NCBI GenBank assembly: GCA_003970805.2
Contig: CP051152.1
Location: 1,054,001-1,118,000, forward strand
DNA: 64,000 bases
Origin: Undibacterium piscinae
Lineage (GTDB): Bacteria > Pseudomonadota > Gammaproteobacteria > Burkholderiales > Burkholderiaceae_D
Direction: 5' to 3'
The notes below the pieces were generated by a model. That model was not told the origin of the DNA, did not search any database, and was given only the letters and a program-made list of their open reading frames with translations. The position numbers and the translations under genes are program-made. Below are positions 30,301-38,227 of the stretch, in pieces; the stretch's first letter is position 1, and each line of letters opens with the position of its first letter.

Positions 30301-30686
30301 CCTTCCGCGGTCATCTGGTGGTGCTGATTGATGAACTGACTTACTCCGATGGCGAAACCTTCGCCGCCGGCATCAAGGAGCTGAAACTGGCGCCGCTGGT
30401 CGGCAAGCGCACGGCCGGTGCCGGAGTCTGGCTGGATGACCAAAACTACCTGGCCGACAACGGTATGGCCAGGGTGGCGGAGAATGGACAATTCGCCATC
30501 AGCGATGGTCGCTGGTTAGTCGAAGGGGTGGGTGTCAAGCCCGATGTCGAAGTCGAGAATCTGCCCCATGCCAGTTTCAAGGGCGAAGACCGGCAACTGG
30601 AAGTGGCGCTAGAGATGCTACAAAAGAAGCTTGCGGAGCAACCGGTAAAAGCACTGGTACCGCAAGCGATCCCGCCGCTCAGGTAG
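27341..30686 (+). pseudogene. Tricorn-type S41 peptidase with a frameshift near the start
   Basis: The first 87 codons (27341 to about 27601) encode a signal peptide (ending SAFA near residue 29) and the first propeller strands. The remaining roughly 1025 codons continue in another frame to 30686. The switch is at a run of six T (27601-27606); five would read DGKWIAFSASYEGTQEAY continuously. Domains: N-terminal beta-propeller with Asp-Gly-Lys-type blades to about residue 680, tricorn core, PDZ (DLDIREGDLITAINGRPVS), and the S41 catalytic domain with NNGGSIDSF and YSDGETFAAG holding the catalytic serine. Secreted tricorn relatives degrade oligopeptides in the periplasm. Only an N-terminal frameshift separates this from an intact 1,114-residue enzyme. 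Confidence 0.9.
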
Positions 30687-30735
30687 ATCTGAGATCGCGA
30701 ATATGGGCTGCTCATCAAGGTGGCTCATAAAGTAG

Positions 30736-30772
30736 ATAAGGGTGTTCATGGCAATAGCATGAACACCCTTAT
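30736..30772. terminator. Perfect 15-bp hairpin between convergent genes
   Basis: Arms ATAAGGGTGTTCATG (30736-30750) and its exact complement (30758-30772) around the loop GCAATAG. It lies between the convergent protease and DUF2189 genes. There is no T-tract on either side, so if it is a terminator it is not a canonical one; it may protect the 3' ends. Confidence 0.6.
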
Positions 30773-30801
30773 TCGCATCAAGGCCGCGAGATTCCAGGAT
30801 T

Positions 30802-31626
30802 TCAGGGCTTATCGCTATGTCGCCCCACTATCTCGCGATAGGCATGCCAGGTTGCGTGACCGACTACCGGCATCGCGATGATCAGGCCGAGATTCCAGGT
30901 AAGAAAACCCAGCACGACGAAACCGACTATCATCAAAGCCCAGACGATGGTGGCAGGTACGTTAATGAACAGCGATACGGTACTGATGATCATGGCGGTA
31001 ATCGCATCAGTATCACGATCGAGCATCAAAGGAATCGAAACCCAGCTAATGGCGAACACGATACTGGCAAAGACAAAGCCTATGCAGCTATAGACGGCGA
31101 GAAATTCCAGATTGGAGAGCGAGAACAGTTGTGACAAAAAACCTTGCATGGTAGGCATGCCCTTGTTATAGAACAGCGCAAATACCACCAGTGAAGCGCG
31201 CGCCCAGACCAGCATGATGACCGCCAGCACCAGCGCAAGTATGCCGATATTGCTCCAGCGTCCGCGCATCGAGAACAAAGTCACCAGCATCCGGGATTTC
31301 TCTTGTTCAAGACGGCGGCTGATATCGTACAAACCCAGTGACAGCAAGGGCCCCAGCAACAAAAACCCACAAGACATCGCCGATAAATACTGCGGCACAT
31401 TGGCCAGTATCTTCGTCAAGATCAAGCCCATCGTGGCGAAACACACTCCGTAAAACAAACTCACCTTGGGCGAGGCGCAAAAATCTTTCCAACCCAGTTG
31501 CAACCATACCAAGGATCTAAACATTCCCACCCTACGTATAGGCGGAAAAGGCGACTCTTCGTCTATGACGGTTTTAATATCCGGGGCGGCACTATCCGCG
31601 GACCTTCCGCTGGTCTGTTGCATCAT
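30802..31626 (-). CDS. DUF2189-family integral membrane protein
   Basis: 274 residues with six predicted membrane helices after a soluble N-terminus of about 50 residues. The family signature is seen in LGWKDFCASPKVSLFYGVCF near residue 45, LLLGPLLSLGLYDISRRLE, and the terminal GHATWHAYREIV. DUF2189 proteins are widespread inner-membrane proteins of unknown biochemical function, sometimes near cytochrome oxidase genes. No such neighbours are seen here. It is transcribed alone. Confidence 0.85.
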   Translation of the reverse strand: MMQQTSGRSADSAAPDIKTVIDEESPFPPIRRVGMFRSLVWLQLGWKDFCASPKVSLFYGVCFATMGLILTKILANVPQYLSAMSCGFLLLGPLLSLGLYDISRRLEQEKSRMLVTLFSMRGRWSNIGILALVLAVIMLVWARASLVVFALFYNKGMPTMQGFLSQLFSLSNLEFLAVYSCIGFVFASIVFAISWVSIPLMLDRDTDAITAMIISTVSLFINVPATIVWALMIVGFVVLGFLTWNLGLIIAMPVVGHATWHAYREIVGRHSDKP

Positions 31627-31954
31627 ACTTGTCTCCTGATTTTGTCAATTTTTTTTAGATGTCTGTGTCACTTTTCATGATCTGCATCAATGTCATGCTA
31701 ATTCACTTGTAGGTAGTTTGGCAATGAATGCTTGGAAATTCCATGTTGTTTAAATTGAAAATATATACTCCCCATAACTTCATAGAAAACAAGCCAAAAA
31801 CAGCCGTTTTTATTGCGATGTGAAAATATACTGGGTGGGGTATATAAGAAAACCTAGTTAAGTCTCTGGAAGACCTAGTTCTAATGGCTAATTGCGCTTA
31901 TGCAACACATTACCTAAACTGCCGCGCATCCCCCCACCACATTGAGAGACTCAC
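31627..31954 (+). promoter_or_regulatory. Intergenic region with an imperfect inverted repeat
   Basis: 328 bases between two divergent genes. The segments TATATACTCCCCA (31762-31774) and TGGGGTATATA (31836-31846) form an imperfect inverted repeat, and each is preceded by a direct GAAAATATA(TA)CT copy. This looks like a regulator-binding or promoter region for the PilJ-N protein, but the regulator is not identifiable. Confidence 0.4.
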
Positions 31955-32752
31955 ATGAAGCGCAGAAATTTCCTGGCTATCAACTTGCTATTGGCATGCC
32001 AATTCGGCTGGGTCTCCTCCTCGCAGGCACAAGTAAGCAATATTGCCGATGCCATCAATAAAGCCGGACGCCAGCGTATGCTGTCACAGCGCATGGCCAA
32101 GGCCTACCTGCAAATCGGCCTCGATGTCGATACCGAGCGCTCGAAAAAGATACTTGACCTGTCACTGTCGACCTTTGATCGCCAGGCGGTAGAATTGCGC
32201 GCTTTCGCGCCTACTCCGGAAATCAAGTCCGCCTTAGTGGAAATGGAAAAAACCTGGACCGGCTACAAAGAATTACTGGTTGGCAAGGCACCCAATAAAC
32301 ACGATGCCAAGGCCATCATCAGCATCAGCGAAGAAATGCTGCGCATGACCGATAGCATCACTTCGCAACTGGAAAAATACGCAGGAACCAGTGCCGGCCA
32401 ACTGGTGAACATGGCTGGTCGCCAGCGCATGCTGTCGCAAAGGATGGCCAAATATTATCAAGCGGCGCAATGGGGTACCGCATCTGCCGAAAGCAACAGC
32501 AAACTGGAAGCCGCCCGCAAGGAATTTGTCGCCAGCATGAATACGCTGAGTAATTCCAGTGCCAACACCGCGAAAATCAAGGAAGAGTTGGCGATGGCCC
32601 AGCAGCAGTGGCTATTTTTTGACAATGCGCTGAAACAAACCGACGACGCCAGAGGTCGCAATATGGCAGCGACCAATGTCGCCACCACCAGCGAGCGCCT
32701 GCTGGAAATTATGGATAAGGTCACCGGCATGTATCAATTGGCCGGCGGATAA
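31955..32752 (+). CDS. Periplasmic protein with two PilJ-type (nitrate-sensor-like) domains
   Basis: 265 residues. A signal peptide (ending SSQAQ near residue 26) precedes two helical PilJ N-terminal domains (PF13675 type). Each carries the P-box-like helix: NKAGRQRMLSQRMAKAYLQ near residue 35 and NMAGRQRMLSQRMAKYYQA near residue 150. The same helix binds nitrate in NarX/NarQ-like sensors and is part of PilJ-type chemoreceptors. Here there is no membrane anchor or signalling domain after it, so the protein is a free periplasmic binding or sensing module whose partner is unknown. ATG 31955 follows a GAGA ribosome site. Confidence 0.82.
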   Translation: MKRRNFLAINLLLACQFGWVSSSQAQVSNIADAINKAGRQRMLSQRMAKAYLQIGLDVDTERSKKILDLSLSTFDRQAVELRAFAPTPEIKSALVEMEKTWTGYKELLVGKAPNKHDAKAIISISEEMLRMTDSITSQLEKYAGTSAGQLVNMAGRQRMLSQRMAKYYQAAQWGTASAESNSKLEAARKEFVASMNTLSNSSANTAKIKEELAMAQQQWLFFDNALKQTDDARGRNMAATNVATTSERLLEIMDKVTGMYQLAGG

Positions 32753-32772
32753 ACCTCTGACAAAACAAGACC

Positions 32773-33735
32773 TCAGGGCGCCATACAGACCCTATTGCGC
32801 CCGTTCTGTTTTGCCTCATACAGCATGGCATCGGCACGCTGAAACCAGGCTTCGCTTCCCTCCCCCTCCGCACGCTTGGCAACCCCGATAGACACCGTGA
32901 CCGGATAATTGACTATCAGGGCAGTGCTTTCTACCAAGGCACGCAACTCCTCAGCCAAATTATTGGCTGAGTCGGCATCGGTACGCATCGCGACAATCAC
33001 GAATTCCTCACCGCCAAAACGAAACAGGCCATCAATCGCGCGGATCCGGGAACGGATCAGCTCACAAAATTTCACCAATACCTGATCACCGACGGCATGG
33101 CCGAATTGGTCATTGACGTATTTAAAATGATCAAGATCGAGCACAAACAGCATGGCATCAATGCGCGCATTTTGTGGCCGGAATAGTTCCGTCATCCGGC
33201 GATTGAAGGCGCGCCGGTTACCGACGCCAGTCAGGAAATCGAGTTCCGCCTGATGATTGAGTTCCAGATGCTGCAAACTGGTGCGATGGGAAAATATATA
33301 GGAAAACAGATTGATCAGTACCAGCGTAATGACCACACTGGACAAATCCAAAGGAGACATCCGGTCTTGCAAGATGGCGACCAATGCAGCCAGCGATATC
33401 GTATTAATCAGCAAGGCCTCGGTTGCGTACAAGATAAAGAAGGCGGCAATCATGGTCGGATAGACCCAGTACACGATTACGTGTCCTTTTACATACACGG
33501 AAGCGAGCATGCCGACCGAATAGAAAATGGTAGCAAGTATGCTGGCAATACGGATTTTCTTGGTTACCCAGACAAACAGCATAATCCCGACAATCATGAA
33601 AACAATCGCCAGATCGACAGCGGCCAGAATCAGGTTACCTTCAAGAATTCTGACGATGCCGAAAGGGAGCACGCTAAGAATCGTCAGCGCCCCCAGCATA
33701 AATAAAATCGTTTCTTCTTTGGAACGTTTCAGCAT
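32773..33735 (-). CDS. Membrane-bound diguanylate cyclase
   Basis: About 320 residues. Five to six membrane helices occupy residues 10-170 and are followed by a GGDEF domain with an intact catalytic motif GGEEF near 241-245. RAID lies exactly five residues before it, which is the product-inhibition I-site. It should synthesise c-di-GMP from two GTP and be feedback-inhibited. The ATG at 33735 (MLKRSKEETI) is preferred over the upstream in-frame GTG at 33747. Immediately upstream, on the other strand, lies a porin remnant, so its promoter region appears to have been rearranged. Confidence 0.92.
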   Translation of the reverse strand: MLKRSKEETILFMLGALTILSVLPFGIVRILEGNLILAAVDLAIVFMIVGIMLFVWVTKKIRIASILATIFYSVGMLASVYVKGHVIVYWVYPTMIAAFFILYATEALLINTISLAALVAILQDRMSPLDLSSVVITLVLINLFSYIFSHRTSLQHLELNHQAELDFLTGVGNRRAFNRRMTELFRPQNARIDAMLFVLDLDHFKYVNDQFGHAVGDQVLVKFCELIRSRIRAIDGLFRFGGEEFVIVAMRTDADSANNLAEELRALVESTALIVNYPVTVSIGVAKRAEGEGSEAWFQRADAMLYEAKQNGRNRVCMAP

Positions 33736-33754
33736 CGCGTCTTTCACCCAAAAT

Positions 33755-34102
33755 CATCAGCATAACCCAGGCAAGCGGGCGCTGAGCCAACAGGGCTACG
33801 GCATCATAGGAAAACTGTACCAGGGCGCCACCAGCTTTGAACTGGGCTACTACCATGCGGGAGCCGGCTCGGGCGATCAGACTCCGGTATTTTCCGGCGT
33901 CTTTATTGGTGATGGCAGTGCCTCGGGTTTAACTAGCCTGGATGCACTCTCTAAGCAAACCGATCTATGGGTGCAAGCTTTATACTTGCGCAACGGCAGC
34001 CGTGCCGATTATGTATTGGGCGGTTTCGGCAAAGCGGGCGGCACCGGCAATCCGGGGCAAGCCAGACAAGCTTTGGCGATGGGTATCAAATATGATTTTT
34101 AG
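33755..34102 (+). pseudogene. Gram-negative porin remnant, C-terminal fragment
   Basis: About 115 codons encode the last beta strands of a betaproteobacterial general porin (GYGIIGKLYQGATSFELGYY, then TDLWVQALYLRNGSRADYVL) and end in ALAMGIKYDF, with the C-terminal Phe required for outer-membrane insertion. The signal peptide and the first roughly 250 residues are missing; homology stops next to the start codon of the diguanylate cyclase. It cannot form a pore and is a relic of a deletion or rearrangement. Confidence 0.8.
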
Positions 34103-34103
34103 G

Positions 34104-34150
34104 GCTGAGTTTAGTGCTGAATTTAGTGCTGAATTTAGTGCTGAACTTTA
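34104..34150. repeat. 12-bp tandem repeat after the porin stop
   Basis: The unit GCTGAATTTAGT occurs about 3.9 times (34104, 34116, 34128, 34140), with one substitution in the first unit and one in the last. It begins immediately after the porin stop codon and is non-coding in that frame. Confidence 0.8.
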
Positions 34151-34170
34151 TTAAATAGCTGCCCTGCCAA

Positions 34171-34232
34171 CACGCAATAGGCATGCGGCCTGCAGGCCAG
34201 ATACCGCCAGCAGGCGCATGTTGATTGCGCTG
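34171..34232. repeat. REP-like palindromic repeat, copy 5
   Basis: ACGCAATAGGCATGCGGCCT near 34171, then CAGGCGCATGTTGATTGCGC near 34211. It is a diverged member of the dispersed family, located between the porin remnant and the ABC exporter operon. Confidence 0.6.
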
Positions 34233-34256
34233 TGGCGGCATCTGTTTTTGACTTTA

Positions 34257-35453
34257 TCAGCTCTTCTGTGCTGCGCGCTTGAGCATCCACACTGCCACGC
34301 CCATCCAGATAAAACTGAGCAGCCATAGATGCGATAACTGAGGCAACACCTCTGCTAAGCTAGCCCCCATTTGATTCACTGCTACCAGCGCTTGTATCCC
34401 AGCACTGGTAGGCAGGGTTGAAGCCAGCCATTGTAGCGGCAGAGGCACGGCTTCTAAAGGCCATGAGATGCCGCTTAAAAACAGTAAGGGTATCGAAGTT
34501 GCCACCGCCAGCATAAACACCGCTTCGCGCTGACGCGCCCACGCCCCCAGGGCGATACCAAGTGCCGAACTGGTCAGCACGAACGGCAACAACACCAGTG
34601 CCGCCAAAACGAAATCGCCACCTCGTGGGTAATCCCAAAACCAAAACACAAAACCAAAGAAAAACAGACCATTAAGCATGCCTATCAGCGCCAACAACAG
34701 CCAAACGGCGAGTGCGCGCGATGGTCGTCGCAACAACCAGCGCGCCCGGGCGCGGCCACGCTGACACCAGCTACCGGCCATAATCGAGGCACCGATCAAC
34801 AGGGTTTGCTGCACAATAATCACCGCTACCGCTGGCACGATATAGCTGGCGTAACCTTCGCTCTCATTAAATAGCGCGTCAATTTTTAAATGCACGGGAG
34901 CGCGCTGCTCAGCGGCCTGCTGCGGGCTGGCACCACGCGCCTGCCGTTTGGCGATCTCTATGCCAGCCGAGAGTGTCCCTACGCTTTTGGCAAAGCCTTC
35001 CAACACCATTTTATTCAGGAGCAAATAACTGCCATTGCCCAACACCGGTAAAGTCATGGCCTGCCCTTGCGTGGCATGGCGCGCCAAACCTGGGGGTATG
35101 ATCAGCACGCCCTCCACTTCGCGCCTCCACAAGGCTTGCTGCGCCTGCATCTGGCTAGCCGCAACGAGCTTCACATCTAGCCCCGGTGAGACTTGTGCAA
35201 AGCGCACTAACTGGCGTGACAAACTACTCTGGTCACCATCCACCACCGCCACGGGCACCCGTCTGATCTGCTCGGTGGAATACGGCAAAGGATAGAAAAA
35301 CGCATAGAAAGCGCCAGCCGCGACCAGCAACAACAAGGCACCACTGTCGCGCCGCAAATAACGCCAAGTCAAACGCCAGCTGCTTAAAAACTCCGCCATA
35401 AAATGGTTTTTGTTCTGGCTATTGTTGCGGCTATTACCGAGACTCTTGCTCAT
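34257..35453 (-). CDS. ABC-2-type exporter permease, second of a pair
   Basis: 398 residues from the ATG at 35453, which overlaps the stop of the upstream permease as ATGA. One N-terminal membrane helix (GALLLLVAAGAFYAFFYPLP), a large periplasmic segment, and five C-terminal helices are typical of YhhJ/YbhR-like ABC-2 membrane proteins. The conserved LFLSGISWPLEAVPLPLQWL and the LPTSAGIQALVAVNQMGA segment are visible. With its partner it should form the membrane channel of an exporter. No ATPase gene is present in the operon. Confidence 0.88.
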   Translation of the reverse strand: MSKSLGNSRNNSQNKNHFMAEFLSSWRLTWRYLRRDSGALLLLVAAGAFYAFFYPLPYSTEQIRRVPVAVVDGDQSSLSRQLVRFAQVSPGLDVKLVAASQMQAQQALWRREVEGVLIIPPGLARHATQGQAMTLPVLGNGSYLLLNKMVLEGFAKSVGTLSAGIEIAKRQARGASPQQAAEQRAPVHLKIDALFNESEGYASYIVPAVAVIIVQQTLLIGASIMAGSWCQRGRARARWLLRRPSRALAVWLLLALIGMLNGLFFFGFVFWFWDYPRGGDFVLAALVLLPFVLTSSALGIALGAWARQREAVFMLAVATSIPLLFLSGISWPLEAVPLPLQWLASTLPTSAGIQALVAVNQMGASLAEVLPQLSHLWLLSFIWMGVAVWMLKRAAQKS

Positions 35454-36637
35454 GCTCGTCCCCAGGCATAAGCACTTAAGCAAGGCGAGATCAGCCTAGG
35501 CACCAGCAGCCAAGGCAAAATAGCCATCGCCGCTAACACCCCCAAGTCATCTAAGCTATAGATTACCGGCGCGCCCATACCCCATTGCTCCGCCTGTAGT
35601 CTTAATAAATGGGTCAGTGGCAGCAGCCAGGCCCAAACCTGCGCCGCCAGCGGCATCGCCATCAAAGGATAGCCTGCACCGGAATAAGTAAACGCCGGAG
35701 ACGCAATCACGCCCGCCACCGACAAGCCCATGCGCAAGCTGCGCGTTGCCAGCACAGCCACCACGCCCAGCGCCGCGTTGGCCACTAAGCCCAGCAGATG
35801 AGCCAGCAATAACAAAGGCAAGGACCCGGCAATCGCAAAACCGCGCAGCAAGCCAAGTCCAAACACCATGCCGCAAGTAAGCAAGGCCAATGGCGCCAGA
35901 TTGATGAATAATTTCGCAGCCAAGGCAATCAGTAAATTACCATCTGCATGCTCTAGCCAGACCTTGACCGTGCCATGCTTAAGCTCGCGGCCAACACAGG
36001 CCACCGCAATGAACATTGCAAATAATTGCAGCAAAGCGGTGCCTAATGCCGGGACTAAAAACGCTTCGTAATTCATGCTGCCGTTAAATAAAGTCATCAA
36101 GCCCGGTCGCAAGGGCTCTAGATTATTCATGGCTGATGCGGCCGGCTCGCCTTGCGCCGTACGGATTTTCAATTCAGCACCAGCCGAAAACAATGCCAGC
36201 GCAGTTTGCACCTGGCTTTTCACCATACCGGCTGCGGTCGATTGCTGAGCGTTGACCTGCAGGTGCACGGTGGGGGCGACGCCACGTTTAATGTCCCGCT
36301 CAAAATCACGTGGCACCAGCAACCAGCCGACCGCATGACCACTACGCACCGCTTGCATGGCAGCGACTTCATCGGGCAGTCGTAAACTAAGGCTGAGCGT
36401 TGGCGAGGACTCTAGTAATTGCAAGAGTTGACGTGAACTGGCTGATTTATCGTGATCAACCCAGACCAAAGGCAAATTGCGTGGCAGACCTGCCGCCAAC
36501 GTCCACCAGAGTATCGCCAGCAATAGCAAGGGCCACCAACTCATTAAAGCCAATTCCCAGGGCTTGGCGCGCAAGGCCAGCCACTCACGCCGCAACACGC
36601 GCTGCCATGCTGATGGTTTCAACTTAGACACGGACAC
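35450..36637 (-). CDS. ABC-2-type exporter permease, first of a pair
   Basis: 395 residues with the same architecture as the gene that follows: one N-terminal helix (LALMSWWPLLLLAILWWTLA), a periplasmic domain and five C-terminal helices, including SGAGYPLMAMPLAAQVWAWL. The GTG start overlaps the TAG of the HlyD remnant by one base, so the three genes form one operon: HlyD, permease, permease. The family exports drugs, bile-salt-like compounds or other hydrophobic molecules together with an HlyD adaptor and an outer-membrane channel. The substrate is unknown. Confidence 0.88.
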   Translation of the reverse strand: MSVSKLKPSAWQRVLRREWLALRAKPWELALMSWWPLLLLAILWWTLAAGLPRNLPLVWVDHDKSASSRQLLQLLESSPTLSLSLRLPDEVAAMQAVRSGHAVGWLLVPRDFERDIKRGVAPTVHLQVNAQQSTAAGMVKSQVQTALALFSAGAELKIRTAQGEPAASAMNNLEPLRPGLMTLFNGSMNYEAFLVPALGTALLQLFAMFIAVACVGRELKHGTVKVWLEHADGNLLIALAAKLFINLAPLALLTCGMVFGLGLLRGFAIAGSLPLLLLAHLLGLVANAALGVVAVLATRSLRMGLSVAGVIASPAFTYSGAGYPLMAMPLAAQVWAWLLPLTHLLRLQAEQWGMGAPVIYSLDDLGVLAAMAILPWLLVPRLISPCLSAYAWGRA

Positions 36638-36960
36638 TAGAGCGTCACACTCACCAACACCGACATACCAGGCCGCGCCCCAGCCAAAGGCTTGACTGGG
36701 CGCGCCTTGATTTCAAAGGTCTTGGCATCAAAGTTGGTACCGCCAGGTGCGGCGCGCCAGGTGGCAAAATCGGGCTGGGCCGCCAAGGCATAGACCTCGA
36801 ATTCGACTTCTTTTAAATTCAGTGCGGGGATCGCTGCGGTAAATTTTTTGCCTTTCTGAAAGCGGCTAAGCAAATCTTCGCGCACATTCAAGACCATCCA
36901 ATTGCGCGCCAGATCGGTCACCACCACCACCGGCACCCCAGCGGGCGACAACTCACCGAC
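36637..36960 (-). pseudogene. HlyD/EmrA-type membrane fusion protein, C-terminal remnant
   Basis: About 105 codons encode the end of a periplasmic adaptor: the beta-barrel segment VGELSPAGVPVVVVTDLARN, the FEIKARPVKPLAGARPGMSV strand and the terminal VLVSVTL. The signal anchor, coiled coil and lipoyl halves are absent. Upstream, the sequence passes without a gap into the end of an unrelated gene in another frame, so a deletion has removed the 5' part. The exporter encoded by the two permeases therefore lacks its own adaptor unless another copy exists. Confidence 0.8.
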
Positions 36961-37393
36961 CTGGCGCTGCTACCGATGCCGCTGCAGCCTCTGGTGACTC
37001 CCTATGCACCACCACGCCGGGAGAAATGGAGATGTCGTTGGCTACCGTTACCTTGGTGACATAGTGACGCGTCTCACCGAAACAGGAAGTGGGCAAACCG
37101 ACTTTCTCTTCATAATGCAAAGTCACGCGACGCCCCATTACCTCGGTGATGTCAGCGGCCACTTTATCGTCGTGCACGGTGAACTGAAACTTCTCAACCG
37201 TGGCGCTGCCTGGTAAAGACACCAGTGCCAACTCGCCTTCCCAGGTTTTGCAAATCCAGCCTTTATTCGACAATTTCTGTATCCACCCCGCGCGCTCACC
37301 GGATGAATAACTCCATTTCAGAGCGAGGAAAAAATAGCCAACCACCAGCAAAACCAGGATCAGCAAAGCAAGAAAAATTCGTTTAAAAGTCAT
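36953..37393 (-). CDS. Conserved hypothetical single-pass membrane protein with chimeric C-terminus
   Basis: About 146 residues from the ATG at 37393 (MTFKRIFLALL), with GGA 6 bases upstream; a TTG at 37414 is possible but less likely. One N-terminal helix (FLALLILVLLVVGYFFLALK) anchors a periplasmic domain of about 110 residues with paired cysteines (ICKTWEGELAL and TSCFGETRHYVT). Hypothetical proteins of this kind, starting after a single helix with KWSYSSGERAGW, occur in related bacteria, but no function is known to me. The last residues (AAAASVAAPGR) run across the deletion junction into HlyD sequence in another frame, so the native C-terminus may be lost. Confidence 0.65.
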   Translation of the reverse strand: MTFKRIFLALLILVLLVVGYFFLALKWSYSSGERAGWIQKLSNKGWICKTWEGELALVSLPGSATVEKFQFTVHDDKVAADITEVMGRRVTLHYEEKVGLPTSCFGETRHYVTKVTVANDISISPGVVVHRESPEAAAASVAAPGR

Positions 37394-37498
37394 GGTAATC
37401 CGTATTTCTTTCAATGAAAATAAGTTAAATATTGCCGAAAGTGTATGGGATAGCCACGACCATGGTCAATCACTTATTTGGCATTTGCAACTATTCAG

Positions 37499-37573
37499 CT
37501 TACGGAGAGAGCAAGGGTAAATAGACACATAGGCGAGAATGAAATTCTGCGCCTCTGCGGCAAAAGCCTTTTA
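37499..37573. repeat. Dispersed repeat, second family, copy b
   Basis: TACGGAGAGAGCAAGGGTAA near 37500 and TTCTGCGCCTCTGCGGCAAA near 37545 match the two segments at 25903-26058 with a deletion of the middle part. Confidence 0.6.
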
Positions 37574-37619
37574 TCAATAGTAGGGTGAACAGTTAGCAGT
37601 ATTCAAAGAAACGCAAGGC

Positions 37620-37663
37620 AAAAAAAAGCGAACGCTTTGGTTCGCTTTGGTTCGCTTTTTTTA
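37620..37663 (-). terminator. Terminator after the DUF4136 gene
   Basis: On the plus strand, A-run, GCGAAC, loop GCTTTG, GTTCGC, then a second TTTGGTTCGC copy and T7. On the minus strand this gives a GC hairpin followed by a T-run shortly after the stop at 37691. Confidence 0.7.
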
Positions 37664-37690
37664 ACACTACACACGCATTAACGTGGAGAC

Positions 37691-38221
37691 TTACTTCGAT
37701 GGTGCCGGGATAGGATATTTCGCGAACGCCGCCTTCACCGCGATGCTGATAGCTTCCGGCAAATTGCTCAGATCCTTGTGAGTGACGCTATCCGTAACGA
37801 CACCTTCCCACAGCAATTGCTTGCGTGCGGCATCCACCACGTCGATATTCAAAGTACCTTCCTTGTACTGAGTCACCACGGTCTGATCCATATACATAGG
37901 CCATGGTGAATACATGCCGCCGCGATAGCCGTAATACCCTACACCCATGCCTAACCCACTGTTGATACCGGCATGGTGGTGACACGGGTCATCGCTCAAG
38001 CTCGCATTGAAGTTGACCAGCAATTGCGGAGCCACATCTACCAGACGCATGCCACGCGCTTCCATTTCACGTGTGGTGTTAGCTTTCAACTCTTGCGAAA
38101 CGATGCTTTGATAGCCACACGGTCGGTCTAAAGGCGTCACGAATGCAAACGTCTTATATTCAGTCAGCGGCTCGCATTGAAGTTGACCAGCAATTGCGCG
38201 AGCCACATCTACCAGACGCAT
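37691..38221 (-). pseudogene. DUF4136 lipoprotein-like gene with a rearranged 5' end
   Basis: Residues from about 18 onward match DUF4136 proteins (YKTFAFVTPLDRP, then the Gly/Tyr-rich GLGMGVGYYGYRGGMY and VVTQYKEGTLNIDVVDAARKQLLWEGVV). DUF4136 proteins are normally outer-membrane lipoproteins with a signal peptide and lipobox. Here the first 17 codons (MRLVDVARAIAGQLQC) are not native: they come from a duplicated copy of the internal segment at 38000-38056, inserted in another frame. The signal peptide is therefore missing and the protein would stay in the cytoplasm if made. Confidence 0.75.
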
Positions 38222-38227
38222 GCCACG
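38170..38227. repeat. 58-bp direct duplication of 38000-38056
   Basis: Bases 38170-38227 repeat 38000-38056 with one inserted base (GCGCGAG against GCGGAG). The copy replaces both the 5' end of the DUF4136 gene and the 3' end of the next gene, marking the rearrangement junction. Confidence 0.9.

Noticed and set aside
34104..34150. CRISPR array or attachment site
   Set aside because: The 12-bp units are directly adjacent without spacers and there are no cas genes.
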